Assembly: GCF_000516985.1 (NCBI RefSeq)
Contig: NW_006917102.1
Location: forward strand, 558,001 to 622,000
Reading direction: 5' to 3'
Length of the DNA: 64,000 bases
From: Pestalotiopsis fici W106-1
Taxonomy: Eukaryota; Ascomycota; Sordariomycetes; Amphisphaeriales; Sporocadaceae
This document shows, one piece after another, positions 26,330 to 36,801 of this stretch. Each line of letters begins with the position of its first letter. Position 1 is the first letter of the stretch. The position numbers and the translations under genes were made by a program. The notes beneath the pieces are model-generated. The model searched no databases and was not told the origin of the DNA. It worked only from the letters and a program-made list of their open reading frames with translations.

Positions 26330-28162
26330 CTACGCTACTGACGCTGATTTTTGGTCGACTTGATTTTTCATGTCAGTGATAACGCCACTAGACCTGCGGC
26401 TGAACACGAATCGCATCAGTGGGACTGTTCGGCTGTTCAAACAATTATATAGACGCGATCAGTACTTACGATAAATCGCCATCTTCCACTCCATCCACGA
26501 CCCGAGGCTTTCGTGTCGTTTTGTAAGCATGGAACCATCCACCCTTGAAGATGGCGTCAAGCTCTTCCACGCTGAGTCCGGCGATCTCGGGCACGGTCAG
26601 ATATACGTAGACAAGTGCAATGAAACACCAGGCTGCGAAGAAGATAAAAGCACCCCAGTTGTTCGTCTGTGATAAGAGAGACGGCATACCGGCATTGACT
26701 CCATAGTAGAAGAGCCAATGAAACATTTGTGACATGGCACTGCCAAAGGACCGGATTCGATTCGGCCAGAGCTCAGCACCAAATACGTAAGGAAGAATAA
26801 GCAAGCCTGTAGTGATCAGTAAGTATGCAGTTTATCAGTCGATGAGGGAAATGGATCAACTCACCGACAGCGTATCCAAATCCATGAAAGAAGATGGCAG
26901 CAATGGCAGCCTGGGATGAGCCAGGCGCGACTTCTCCCTGTTGCTTGTATTTGAGGAAAATGCCAATGTATAGGTCAGAAATCATTTGAATGGTGACACC
27001 AACGAATAGTGACCGCCGTCTGCCCAAAGCATCAATGAAGAAGAAAGATGCCAGCAGAGTGAAGAAGAACTTTGCCATGGCGTACATGCCACTCAGGAAC
27101 AGGGATCGCGTCGTCCCTCCTCCAAGGCCCATCAGCGTCAGAATGGGAACTAGGTAAGAAGTGACCGAGTTTGCACCCGATAGTTGAGCTAGGGCGTACG
27201 ACACAAGAGACTGCTGGACTCGGCGTAGGTTCGCCGGCACGAGAAATGTCTCTTTCAAAATCGCCACAAATCCTGATCCATTCGCGTTTGTCTCGTCAGT
27301 GATGGAATCTTGGATAGCACTGATTTCGGCTTGAATGCGAGGATGATCGCGCGGCAAACCACGGAGCTTCTCTAGCGTCTCAATAGCCTCGTCGTGGCGG
27401 CCGACCAGGAAAAGCCAACGAGGCGAATCGCACATGAAGAAACTCGCGGTAATGCACAAAACGATCCATATGCAAGGTGAGAACCAAACAACCTGGTACT
27501 GCAGTCGTGTAGCGGCCATTGTAGCAAAGACGCCATAGACGCAGAAGATTGAGACGAACAGGGACATGAGCATGGCCACTGAAAACCAAGAGGCCAGCAG
27601 TCCGCGGGTCTCTGGGGGCGCAATCTCTACTATTGACATGGTTCCCAAGACTGTACATGGTCCAATGCCGAGACCTGCAACGATGCGGGCTGCATACAAC
27701 GCCGGTAGATTTGGGGCGAACACAGCAATGAGCTGACCAATAACCCAAATGAGCATGTACAGTCTCAGCGCCCAGAGCCTCCCGATCCGATCATTGATGA
27801 AGAAGGAGAGGCCTGCACCGACACCACAGCCTATGTAGACGATGGACACGAAGTTGGATATTTCTTTCGAATTGGTGCCGGAGCTGATGCCAAAGTACTG
27901 TTGAAATCCTGGCAAGGATGGAATTACGGAGGATGAACCTTGGTCCCAAGCTATTTACGCAGTAGCACGCGTCAGCAGCTCAAGCTCAAGATAATGAAGC
28001 ACATCGCTAGGGATTCATCTTACTGATTGGCACGCCGCACATTGCGTATAGGGCTGCCGATAGGAGCAGGTGTCTGTTGACTATCACCTCGCGAGGCGCA
28101 TCTCGCATGGCTCTCCCATATTTTGCCAACGTTGACTCGGTTAGGACGCTCTTGAGCGCCAT
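26330..28162 (-). CDS. MFS sugar/quinate-type transporter
   Basis: Twelve-helix major facilitator of the sugar transporter family, probably a proton symporter in the plasma membrane. Exons 28024-28162, 26865-27950, 26470-26806 and 26330-26393 join in frame to 541 residues. Family marks are GRLWALRLYM, RIVAGLGIG, PETRG, DSPRWL, the PVPEI-like TVPEIAGLSVEELDAIF block and GAELWPNRIR. The third exon could simply end at a TAA (26466-26468), but that stop overlaps a perfect GTAAGT donor. An acceptor 76 bp on leads to a 21-codon tail (VITDMKNQVDQKSASVA) typical of fungal hexose and quinate carriers, so I prefer the longer model. It is divergent from the FAD oxidase gene, suggesting joint regulation and uptake of that pathway's substrate. 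The substrate is not predictable. Confidence 0.88.
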
Positions 28163-29027
28163 GGTACCGAGCTTTGGATTTCCGCTGTTATTGCTTCAGG
28201 CTCAGCAGCTGGATATATCATGTGATTGCTAGCCTCAGTATGCAAGGCAGAGAGAGACTTGTGTCAAAGTGAGCGGCCTCGTGAATGGTGGCACCCCGTA
28301 CGACGGTGTCGAGAGAATAAAGGGTCGGCTGCTCATCGACGGAATACAATCTTTACCGGATTTTGTTGTTTTTATCATCTTCATTGATAATCTAGTTCAT
28401 CCTATCATCCCCCCTGGTCTGCTACAGGTCTGTTGGGGTTGATAGATTTCTCAGGTTACCATACTGGAAGTGGCCATGGACAGTTGATAACGCGTCAGAT
28501 AGGGAGAAATCGAGTCAGGGACATTTGGAGTAGTAGTACCAACTGAATAGCTTGGACACACTCATCGATTGACGTTACAATTGCTCGGGAGAATCCGATA
28601 TGCACTAGAGACCCATGACAGCAATCCCCATTTATGGTTGTTGGTCTACCAATCAAGTGGCAGGTTGCAGAACCGTTATCGCGACTAACCAGTGCCGGTT
28701 CTCGGGGGAAACCGAGCTAAAGCCCAATAGTCAAGGTGTGGACCTCCAAGGGTCCATCCAAGCGCTGACGGGGAGCGTGGAACATTCTGTGCTTGTGCGC
28801 ATCCAGTAGTCTACCCTGTCGATTGATGAGCATTGAACGGAGAGCGGAGCGATGTCTGTACTGCTTAGGAAAACCACCTGCGAGGCTTGTGAAAGATATC
28901 GTGGGCACATGTCACCAGAACCAGAATTTACAGCTCACCAGTCGCTCTGAAGGTCAAAATCAGGCCTGCACGACAAAACTCAAGCCCGCAATCAACGAGA
29001 TCAAGTCCTTAGTGCCAAGTGATCATC
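28163..29027. promoter_or_regulatory. Divergent promoter region, transporter and FAD oxidase
   Basis: 865 bp between outward-facing starts. No gene is seen. Several CCGG/CGG triplets of the kind bound by Zn2Cys6 factors are present, but no clear inverted or everted pair can be assigned. Confidence 0.45.
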
Positions 29028-30503
29028 ATGGCCAACAGTATTCCGACCAAGGATCAGCCCGTCATCATAGTCGGCAGTGGTATATTTGGGCTCAGTACAG
29101 CCCTTCATCTTGCACGCAGGGGATACAGACAAGTGACTGTATTTGATAAACAGCCCTACGATGAAAGTCTCTACTCGTATTTCAGAGGCGCCGACGCGGC
29201 ATCGGCAGATATCAACAAGATAGTCCGGTCCGCCTACGGCTCGCAGACAGAGTACCAAGATCTCTCAACCGAGGCGATTGCGGGATGGCATCAGTGGAAC
29301 ACCGAGTTGGCCACAGGCAAGAACCTTCCCCCTGGCATGTGCCAACAGGATGCCGTCTTCATCCCAAACGGAAATTTGTCTTTGTCAACAGCGCCCACTC
29401 TGCCTGACTGGGAACTTGCCTGCATTGAGGGAATGGAAAGATCAGGTCATTATAACACACAACTGGCCACAACGGATCCTGGGCACCGAGAAGTGGCCCG
29501 ACGAAAGGGCATAGATCACCTGTTGGATCCCTTTCGAAGGGAGGCTCGGGGCAAAGCCAATGTCGGCGTCCTGGATACAACCGGAGGAACGGCCGTAGCC
29601 GACAAGGCATGTCGGTTTTCCCTCGAGAAAGCGAGATCGCTAGGTGTCAAATTTGTATTTGGCCTTGATGCGGGCAGGTTTGAGTCCTTTGTGCGAGAGG
29701 GCCAGAAAATAACTGGCATCAAAACCGCTGACGGGAAAGTGCATCATGCAGACATGACCATCATGGCATGTGGTGGCTGGACTCCGGTATTGGTGCCACA
29801 GCTCGATGGTCTCTGCGAGGCGACTGCCGGCAGCGTAGCGCTTTTGAAGATCCCCCGATCATCCCCAATGTGGGATAAACTGAGCCCCGATCAATTCCCG
29901 ACCTTTACGTGGAATATGCGGGCCGGTGCCGGTGGCTGCGTCTATGGCTTCGCACGAGACAACGATGGATGGTTCAAAATTGGCTATAGAGGCACAAAGT
30001 ATACCAATCCAATGTCCCAAGCCGACGGCAAGGAACGAAGCACGCCAGTGACTCGATGGTCTCCCGCGCATCGCGATGGCAATGTGCCAGTGGGCAGCGC
30101 TCTGACATCGTTCCCGGTGCAGGCGCATCGAGTAATCCAAGGGTTTCTCGACGAATACCTTCCGGAATTGGCGCAAGAAGGAATTACTATCGACACGACC
30201 CGCATCTGCTGGTATACTGATACCTACGATAATCACTTCGTCGTCGACTACGTTCCCGAATGTGAAGGCCTCATGGTTGCGACAGGTGGAAGTGGACACG
30301 CTTTCAAGTATTTACCAAATATTGGCAATTGGGTTGTTGATGTAATGGAGCAGGTCAATCTCGAAAGGCCCGCCATCAAAGCTTGGCGCTGGCGGACATC
30401 AGGTCCAGAGAAGCCGGTCAATGCGTTGATGGAAGGATCGAATGGGCTGCGAGCATTGGGAAATATTGCCATGTCACATCTAGGTAGAAATGCGAAATTG
30501 TAA
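29028..30503 (+). CDS. FAD-dependent amine oxidase (fructosyl-amino acid/saccharopine/pipecolate oxidase type)
   Basis: Flavoprotein of the DAO/monomeric sarcosine oxidase superfamily, which oxidises secondary amines or N-modified amino acids to imines with release of hydrogen peroxide. A single exon encodes 491 residues. The N-terminal dinucleotide fold is VIIVGSGIFGLSTALHLA (GxGxxG). Later blocks include FRGADAASADINKIVR, the MACGGWTP segment and the C-terminal ATGGSGHAFKYLPNIG, which resembles the flavin-attachment/FAD-binding end of fructosyl-amino acid and L-pipecolate/L-saccharopine oxidases. The open frame extends three codons upstream only through GTG, so ATG 29028 was chosen. The C-terminus is not a clear PTS1. 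It is flanked by the transporter (divergent) and a DUF1338 enzyme (convergent). The exact substrate is inferred only. Confidence 0.88.
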   Translation: MANSIPTKDQPVIIVGSGIFGLSTALHLARRGYRQVTVFDKQPYDESLYSYFRGADAASADINKIVRSAYGSQTEYQDLSTEAIAGWHQWNTELATGKNLPPGMCQQDAVFIPNGNLSLSTAPTLPDWELACIEGMERSGHYNTQLATTDPGHREVARRKGIDHLLDPFRREARGKANVGVLDTTGGTAVADKACRFSLEKARSLGVKFVFGLDAGRFESFVREGQKITGIKTADGKVHHADMTIMACGGWTPVLVPQLDGLCEATAGSVALLKIPRSSPMWDKLSPDQFPTFTWNMRAGAGGCVYGFARDNDGWFKIGYRGTKYTNPMSQADGKERSTPVTRWSPAHRDGNVPVGSALTSFPVQAHRVIQGFLDEYLPELAQEGITIDTTRICWYTDTYDNHFVVDYVPECEGLMVATGGSGHAFKYLPNIGNWVVDVMEQVNLERPAIKAWRWRTSGPEKPVNALMEGSNGLRALGNIAMSHLGRNAKL

Positions 30504-30790
30504 TTCAATGACTGACAAATAATATCCAATGATTTATATATGGTTCATATCGCCATGCTTGTAAGTCGCATTATGCAGTCGCAGATCATCCGGTCTAGGC
30601 GGATCATGATCAAACATTATTATGATCCAACAAAGCTGCGTTCACAAGATTGAAAATGGGGATCATTGTGTAGAGTATCTGATCCAACAATTGGAATCAC
30701 GTAGTTTGTGGTATTAATTTACGGCAAATCATGTAATACATCTGCTTGTAAAGAGGTTCCTATTCTGTTGTTTCCGGTAGCGGTAGTCTT

Positions 30791-32287
30791 TCATGGGGGA
30801 GAAAGCACACTCCTCAGCATTTCGAGACATGATTGGAGGCTCCCTTGTTGCGCTGCTGCGTATAACTCATCTGCGTCGACCACCGACCTTCCAAGTGCAG
30901 CTTCGAGAGCATCGAGGTCAGGTCTACTCTGTAGTGGCTCCTGATTGGTCCTTGAGCCATGTCGCAAATTTGATTGGAAAATACCAGCCGCAGAAAAAGG
31001 CAAGAAGTCCTCGTAGGTGATGGGCACAGTTTCGACCACACCTGCGTCGATGAGCCTCTCCAGATCCTTTCCCTCGCCAAGTCCGAGAGGGATATTCGCA
31101 ACATTGACCAAGTGGTGACGTGACTTTGTTATACACCGGTACTTGAAATAGACCAGACCACCTTTTCGCAATTCGTCCCATGTGTCTGGGTAGCTCCGGA
31201 ACTTTTCCACCACCATGGCATCCACGCCTTCGGGGCTCAGATGTTGCGCTGAGTCGAGGGCTTCGCCGAGAAGCTTGTCATATAGTGCTCGTCCGGCCGG
31301 CGTCACTGCCGTGCCTCGTTCTTCAATTTCCCCGAAGCGAGCCTTGTGCGAACCATTAATGAGATCGGCGGCGGCGGCGGCGCCATCTCCCGCTCTGAAT
31401 TGGATGCGCTCCTCCAAGGCGATAAAGCTAGTTTGACGAAGGAGAATCGGGAACCTGCGTGATGGGGGGCCTTCGATGCGCTCCTTCACCACCATGTGCT
31501 GCTCCTGCATTGCTCGCTGCGCACGACCGATGTCAAGCGTTCGAGGAGTCAAATGATTGATGTGGCAAGTTTGGAAGCAGGCAATGTCGGCCAGAATAGG
31601 ATGCTCATTTTTCAAGATTTCGTACTCTGTGCGCGTGGCTGCTGCGACTGGGGCCCAGCAAAACGTGCGCAGAGCTTCGCGGATGAACACTTCTCCTTGT
31701 TGGCAATCGAGACGATGGTCTTGATGTTCTGCAACTTTGAGCATTTGCATAAGCTGCTGACTGAAAATATTTCGCTCGGATAAAAGTCGAAGGGCCAGGT
31801 CCCTCGCAGCATCTGATTGTACCAATTCTGGTCGGAGCAGGGTGGTGAAGATGCGAAAGGGATTGCGCGCCAGAGATGATTCGCAAATGGGTCGAAAACA
31901 AGTGGCATGCATGGGCAGACCGGCGACCGAAAGGTCATAGTAGCCAACTGGTTGCATTCCCATCAATGCGAAAATGCGACGAACCGTGCCGAGTTCCTCT
32001 GGGGTGCCGAGGCGAATTGCGCCATGTCGCTCGAGCATCAGGCGTTCCAGGCGGTCTGCTGTGGGTGGCTCGATTGAATTCTGAGAGATAACTTCTCTGT
32101 TTACATCGCTCACAATTTGCACAAGATCTCCATACAGGGGAACCTCTTCCTTGTACATGTGGGACATTGCCGTGGCAAAAGCAGTGCGGAGGTCGTCAGG
32201 GTGTACGAAGAGAGCTTCGTTGGCCATTGTTGCTGTTGAGCCAAAGGCTGAGAGCTGGCGTGAGGGCAGAACGGAAGATGTCATCAT
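30791..32287 (-). CDS. DUF1338 / HglS-type 2-oxoadipate dioxygenase-decarboxylase
   Basis: Member of the YdcJ/HglS family. Characterised bacterial and plant members convert 2-oxoadipate to D-2-hydroxyglutarate in lysine breakdown, using a non-haem iron. A single exon encodes 498 residues, the usual length for the microbial form. The conserved CHINHLTPRTLD stretch carries an expected metal-ligand His, and other family blocks are seen (GQ-rich N-terminus, FKYRC, VPITYEDFLPFSAAGIFQSN). Two ATGs open the frame (32287 and 32284); the first was taken. It converges with the FAD oxidase, 287 bp apart. If the FAD enzyme oxidises pipecolate or saccharopine, both would lie on one lysine-degradation route. 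That link is inference. Confidence 0.88.
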   Translation of the reverse strand: MMTSSVLPSRQLSAFGSTATMANEALFVHPDDLRTAFATAMSHMYKEEVPLYGDLVQIVSDVNREVISQNSIEPPTADRLERLMLERHGAIRLGTPEELGTVRRIFALMGMQPVGYYDLSVAGLPMHATCFRPICESSLARNPFRIFTTLLRPELVQSDAARDLALRLLSERNIFSQQLMQMLKVAEHQDHRLDCQQGEVFIREALRTFCWAPVAAATRTEYEILKNEHPILADIACFQTCHINHLTPRTLDIGRAQRAMQEQHMVVKERIEGPPSRRFPILLRQTSFIALEERIQFRAGDGAAAAADLINGSHKARFGEIEERGTAVTPAGRALYDKLLGEALDSAQHLSPEGVDAMVVEKFRSYPDTWDELRKGGLVYFKYRCITKSRHHLVNVANIPLGLGEGKDLERLIDAGVVETVPITYEDFLPFSAAGIFQSNLRHGSRTNQEPLQSRPDLDALEAALGRSVVDADELYAAAQQGSLQSCLEMLRSVLSPP

Positions 32288-32984
32288 GGTACGATGGAAT
32301 GGATAAAGATAACGACTTGAATTGTTTGTTCACTGCGAGGACTGGAAGTATTCATGAGCTATTCCTTGATTTTTTGGGCGCCGACGTTTGTTATAGAACA
32401 TATGGCGGCGCAAACCGAGTAACACTTGATAGTATTGGAATGCCGGCACTAGGTAAATCATCACAAATTCAAGCGGTGACTAGGTATAAGCATAGATGGT
32501 CCGGTATATGTGAGTGGATCTGATACGGATTATTCCTTACGTGCTTGGTGGTCGTCTGACAGTCAGTTACCATTGTACCTCGGGGTCCTCCGAACTAGAC
32601 CTGGCGTGAAGAGGTGCCCTCTCCCAGCTTCGAGACAAAGTGGTAAGGTGGCAGTGAATTGTGGTACGATGCAATTTGATTTTGTTCCCGCTGTAATATA
32701 AACCTCCCCTTCCTCTGATATCAGGCAGTTCAATGGGAGTCATGACTCGCATCAGTTGTTCATCAAAGTGGATGGGTGTTGGTGTGCGAGACCTGGAAGT
32801 CAACTAGCTGCTATTAAGAACCACCCTTTTGCACAGAATCTCATGACTTCACATTCATTTGAAGAGTCCCAAAGTCGTCGACTTATAACGTAATAAAATG
32901 GTAGTTAGCTGATCTAACACCAATGTTTTTCAGGTGGTCTGTCTTGTACATTGCCACACCAGGAAGCGGTCCTCAATCCCTGTG
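32288..32984. other. Intergenic region upstream of the DUF1338 gene
   Basis: About 700 bp; no gene or repeat is recognised. Confidence 0.5.
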
Positions 32985-34064
32985 CTACGACTTCACCACG
33001 GGTGTATTGACCGGTGAAATCGGCTCGCCCTTGGCAAATAACGCCCGAATATTCTCAAAACATTCCCTTTCAGCCTTTTGAAACGCCACATCAGTCAACC
33101 CTCCCAAGTGCGGCTGGATAATGACCTTGTCGCTCTGCAAGAAGTAGGCGTCCGGCTTGGGCTCATTAACAAATACATCGAGACCAGCCCGCGCCACTTT
33201 TCCCGATTCTAGAGCGGCGATCAGCGCCTTCTCGTCCACTACCGCGCCCCGCGCCGTATTAATGAGGAACGCGCCGTCCTTCATAGCGGCGAATTGAGCC
33301 TCGCCGATAAGGCCAGTGGTGTTGGCGTTGAGGGGGCAGTTCAGCGAGATCACGTCGGAGGAGCAAAGGAGCTCGTCCAAAGTTTTGCAGTATGTAGCAC
33401 CATATTTTGCCTCTTCTTCGGCATGAAGCTGTGTTCTGTTATGATAAATGATCTTCATATTGAAAGCAGCCGCTTTTTTGGCCAGATACTAGATTTGAAA
33501 GTGTTAGTTTTGTTATTAAAAAATTCGGGCCTTGACTCATACCTTTCCAATCGCGCCCATGCCGATAATCCCCAGAGTGAGACCCGAGGGATCCCGCCCC
33601 GGTACTAAGTTTGCAGCTGCCCGCCACGACCCGCCCCGCGCGCTCTTCTCGGCGTTGGTGGTATTTCTCAATGTCGCCAAGGTGAGGAATATGGCCATAT
33701 CCGCGGTGGCCTCGGCGACCGCATTAATGGTATTACAAAAGTAGATGCCTTGCGACGCCATCCAGTCCACATCAAACTCGTTAAAACCGGCGCTGGCCGA
33801 AGCGATGATCTTGCAACCAGGCGCGAGCGCCTTGAGCAGATCCTCGTCAAACGGCTCATACGGAGGCGTGCCCATGCGAATGATAAATGCATCTATTGGG
33901 CCGTTTTGCTTGATGTCTTCTGGAAGCATGGACTGGGTCTCTGCCCGGTTTGTTGCTGGTAGGACCGAGTAATTGAACTCTCGTTGGAAGTCTGCCAGGA
34001 AATCGCTTCCAACATATTTGGGCTCGCCCAAACACACGACGCGCGGCTTTCTGGCGATGGCCAT
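32985..34064 (-). CDS. D-isomer-specific 2-hydroxyacid dehydrogenase
   Basis: NAD(P)-dependent dehydrogenase or reductase acting between 2-oxoacids and D-2-hydroxyacids. Exons 33543..34064 and 32985..33488 join after IGMGAIGK to give 341 residues; the 54 bp intron has an ACTAAC branch and ends in CTAG. The nucleotide fold GIIGMGAIGK is present. The catalytic Arg (NTARGAVVDEKAL), Glu (DVFVNEPKPD) and His (QPHLGG) are all there. The family is certain; the substrate is not. In this cluster, 2-hydroxyglutarate or a related acid would fit. Start at 34064 is the first ATG, followed by a typical N-terminus (KPRVVCLGEPKYVG). Confidence 0.92.
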
Positions 34065-34584
34065 GATTGTGAGATTGAGAGATTACGGAATTGTGGATAG
34101 GAGGAATAAAGGCACAAGGTTTGAGTATATTGTCCTAAGTTTAATAGTGAGGCGGGAAAAAGTGAAGAAAGAGTGAAAACTTCCTACAGAGTCCCGACAG
34201 AGGTCAATCATGGAATCCAGATGACTTGTTGATGGAATCAAATCTCAAGGCGAGATCCAGCCGGTAGGCAGCCGAGCATCGGTGTTCCATTGCCCGGTGC
34301 GGAATGAGGTGCTCTCCACACCTGCTCCAAATGTGTATGCTCGGATTCCCCCGTGGTTGGTCTATTCAGTAGCTTCCGTAGAGGAGTCCCGCCCGGCCTT
34401 GTATGGCGCTGGATGATCGGATTCCCCCGAGTACCTTCATGGGAAGAAAGTGGGGCAAAGCCACATTACCTACACGGAATACGTCAACCATCATCACAAG
34501 TGTTCTCGAATGAATGACAATAAGCGTTCGGTGAAGGGGTACTACTGATTGGGCCCTTCATTTCGTCTTCCTTTTAGCTAAGAG
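34065..34584. promoter_or_regulatory. Divergent promoter region, dehydrogenase and racemase-type gene
   Basis: 520 bp between outward-facing starts. No gene is seen. Several GGATTCCCCC/GATTCCCCCG blocks recur (about 34345 and 34418) and could be shared regulator sites; unproven. Confidence 0.4.
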
Positions 34585-35462
34585 ATGACATCGACAGAGG
34601 AAGCAACGGCGTCGACGCCAGCCCAGCAAAGCCCAGCGTCACTGCCACCGCTAGGCTTCATCTCCGTCGAGGTGATCATACACAGACCCCCGGGGGACCC
34701 CTTCAACGAGGCAACTTGGCCCTTTCCGTTGATTCGTGAACGGGCAAAAGACTCCAAAGTGTCACAGGTCGTCTCTTCGGCGGGATATGACGACGACTTC
34801 ATTGCTCATTTCGTCGACGCCGGCCAGAGGCTGGTGCAAAGAGGCGCCGTGGGGATCATCACCAGCTGTGGCTTCCTAGCCATGGCTCAACCAGAGTAGG
34901 TGTTCTTATCCAAGTTTGGGATGAATAGTATAGAAACAACAACTAGTCATCGTATACCACTACAGACGAGACTAACAGCTCTAGACTGTCTGAGCGCCTG
35001 CCTGTCCCTGTCCTCACGTCTGCGCTCGTTCAGGTCCCATCAATCATTGCCATGCTGCCTCGAGAGAAAAAAGTCGGTATCCTTACCTACGACGACAGTC
35101 GTTTGGGAGATATGCACCTAGAAAAGCTCGGAATCCCACCATCACGGGTGTGCATTCAAGGTGCCCCCGCAGACGGCCATCTTCGTCACCACATCAGGGA
35201 CGGCGCAGAGTATGTGCACGAACAAATTGAGACGGAGCTGGTGCAAGTCGCGCAAAAAATGATGACCAAGTATCCGGAAATAGCTGCAGTATGTCTAGAG
35301 TGTACAAATATGCCACCGTTTGCGGAGGCCATTCAGAAAGCGATTGGCAAACCCGTGTATGATATATGTACGGCCGGTTCCTGGTTTTACTCTGGACTTG
35401 TAACGAGGCGACCAAGTCGTTGGAATCCTATACCCAAAGATACGATAGAAGGTAGAACATGA
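34585..35462 (+). CDS. Asp/Glu/hydantoin racemase-superfamily enzyme
   Basis: Two exons, 34585-34895 and 34985-35462, give 262 residues. The two-cysteine catalytic layout of the Asp/Glu racemase superfamily is visible: GIITSCGFL in the first half and CLECTNMPPF in the second. The segment EKKVGILTYDDSRLG is typical of the second lobe. The superfamily also includes maleate isomerase and arylmalonate decarboxylase, so racemisation is not assured. The 89 bp intron ends CTCTAG and restores ELSERLPVPVLTSALVQ, a family block that supports the join. It faces away from the dehydrogenase and toward the aldolase, whose 3' end is 77 bp away. Confidence 0.85.
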
Positions 35463-35539
35463 AACTTTCTAGTGCGCGTCTCGTTTTCAATCAACCATCA
35501 TCTCCTGAGAGTGCTTGCACAATGACTTCAAATTGCCCT

Positions 35540-36481
35540 CTACACTAGAAAGTCCCCTTTCGTTTCCTTGAGTATCATCTGATACTCTGGCACAAACTGC
35601 ATGTACATTACATCAGGACTACCAGTCCCCTTTTTGGTGTATTCAGCCTCTTCTTCCGTGACAAAAGTCTTGCTCAACTGGCTCACGGCACCTCCAACAC
35701 TCGAAGGGATCGTGGCTGACTCGACGAGAAGCTGAGTCTGGCAAGCCCGCTCAAGCGCAATGAAAAATGCGGCAGCTTCGGCGATTGTGCCGCCACACGT
35801 GAGTATGCCGTGATTCTGGAGGATGATGTTCTTGTTTCGAGGACCCAGTGCTTCTGCAATATTTCGTCCCTCCTCGGGTGCAAATACGACGCCGCCAAAC
35901 GCCGCGTACACAGAGAGGTCGTCGTAGAACATGCAGCTATCTTGATTCAGCATGTCAATTGGTTTTCCAAATGTACTCCAGGCCCTCGCATAGGGACTGT
36001 GCATGTGGCAAGCCGCGTTGATATCTGGTCTTGCAGCGTGAATGGCACTGTGAATAATAAAGCCAGCTTTGTTGATTCTGGCATTATTTCCACCGATGCG
36101 ATTGCCGTTCTTATCGACATGTACCATATCCGATACACTCAGAAGACCAAAATGGAAGCCATAAGGGTTGATCCAGAACGTATTGGGATTGATAGGATCT
36201 ATACTCGAGTTTAGCAAATAGGACGGGCGGAGAGAAAGCAAACAAAATATTTCACCTCTCAGGCTGATATGGCCACTGCCGCCATCAGCAAAGCCCAATT
36301 TTGCAAAAATGCGAAATGCGCCTGCCATTTGTTCGAGCTGCCATTGTCGTTGCGCTTCTAGAGATTCTGGCCGCGGAATATGGTGCAATGCCCGGGTTGG
36401 CCTGGGCTTTGAGGAGCTGCTAATCCCATCGACCTCGGCCACAGTTGTAGGCGATGCTGTCACGACTTCTGTTGCTGACAT
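35540..36481 (-). CDS. Class II aldolase/adducin-family protein
   Basis: Zinc-dependent class II aldolase/adducin domain, related to fuculose-phosphate aldolase. Exons 36256..36481 and 35540..36198 give 294 residues. The join yields GHISLRDPINPNTFWINPYG, the normal family sequence; the 57 bp intron is free of stop codons and divisible by three. Metal-ligand candidates are the HMHSPYA His pair and the NHGIL His, which are intact. The C-terminus is the usual MYMQFVPEYQMIL type. A TATA-like element lies about 80 bp upstream. Fungal members of this class often sit in catabolic or secondary-metabolite clusters with unknown substrates. Confidence 0.9.
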   Translation of the reverse strand: MSATEVVTASPTTVAEVDGISSSSKPRPTRALHHIPRPESLEAQRQWQLEQMAGAFRIFAKLGFADGGSGHISLRGEIFCLLSLRPSYLLNSSIDPINPNTFWINPYGFHFGLLSVSDMVHVDKNGNRIGGNNARINKAGFIIHSAIHAARPDINAACHMHSPYARAWSTFGKPIDMLNQDSCMFYDDLSVYAAFGGVVFAPEEGRNIAEALGPRNKNIILQNHGILTCGGTIAEAAAFFIALERACQTQLLVESATIPSSVGGAVSQLSKTFVTEEEAEYTKKGTGSPDVMYMQFVPEYQMILKETKGDFLV

Positions 36482-36560
36482 CTCGAAAACACTTGGAATA
36501 ATAGATTCTCTATGATAGATTGACTGCAGGAAAATGACTCCCCTTTTCTTATCGAACCAC

Positions 36561-36566
36561 TTTATA
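36561..36566 (-). promoter_or_regulatory. TATA-like element of the aldolase gene
   Basis: TATAAA on the minus strand, about 80 bp before the start codon at 36481. Confidence 0.5.
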
Positions 36567-36801
36567 AAAGGGTTCTGCGGCAGGATCGCGGAATCATAGG
36601 TCCATTTGATAGCGGGGTCAGCCGGATAGCACCGACGCCAAAGCGCCTATTGGTTTCCGGTTAGAGGGAGATCCCGAGTGCCACTCCAGCGGTGTTTGGT
36701 GGCGGCTGGTGGGTCGCACTGCAGTGCTGTATGATATCACTGCATCAGCAGCGACCAATAGTAGGAATCAATTGCCCTTCGGTCTTGTTTGCTTAATGAT
36801 T

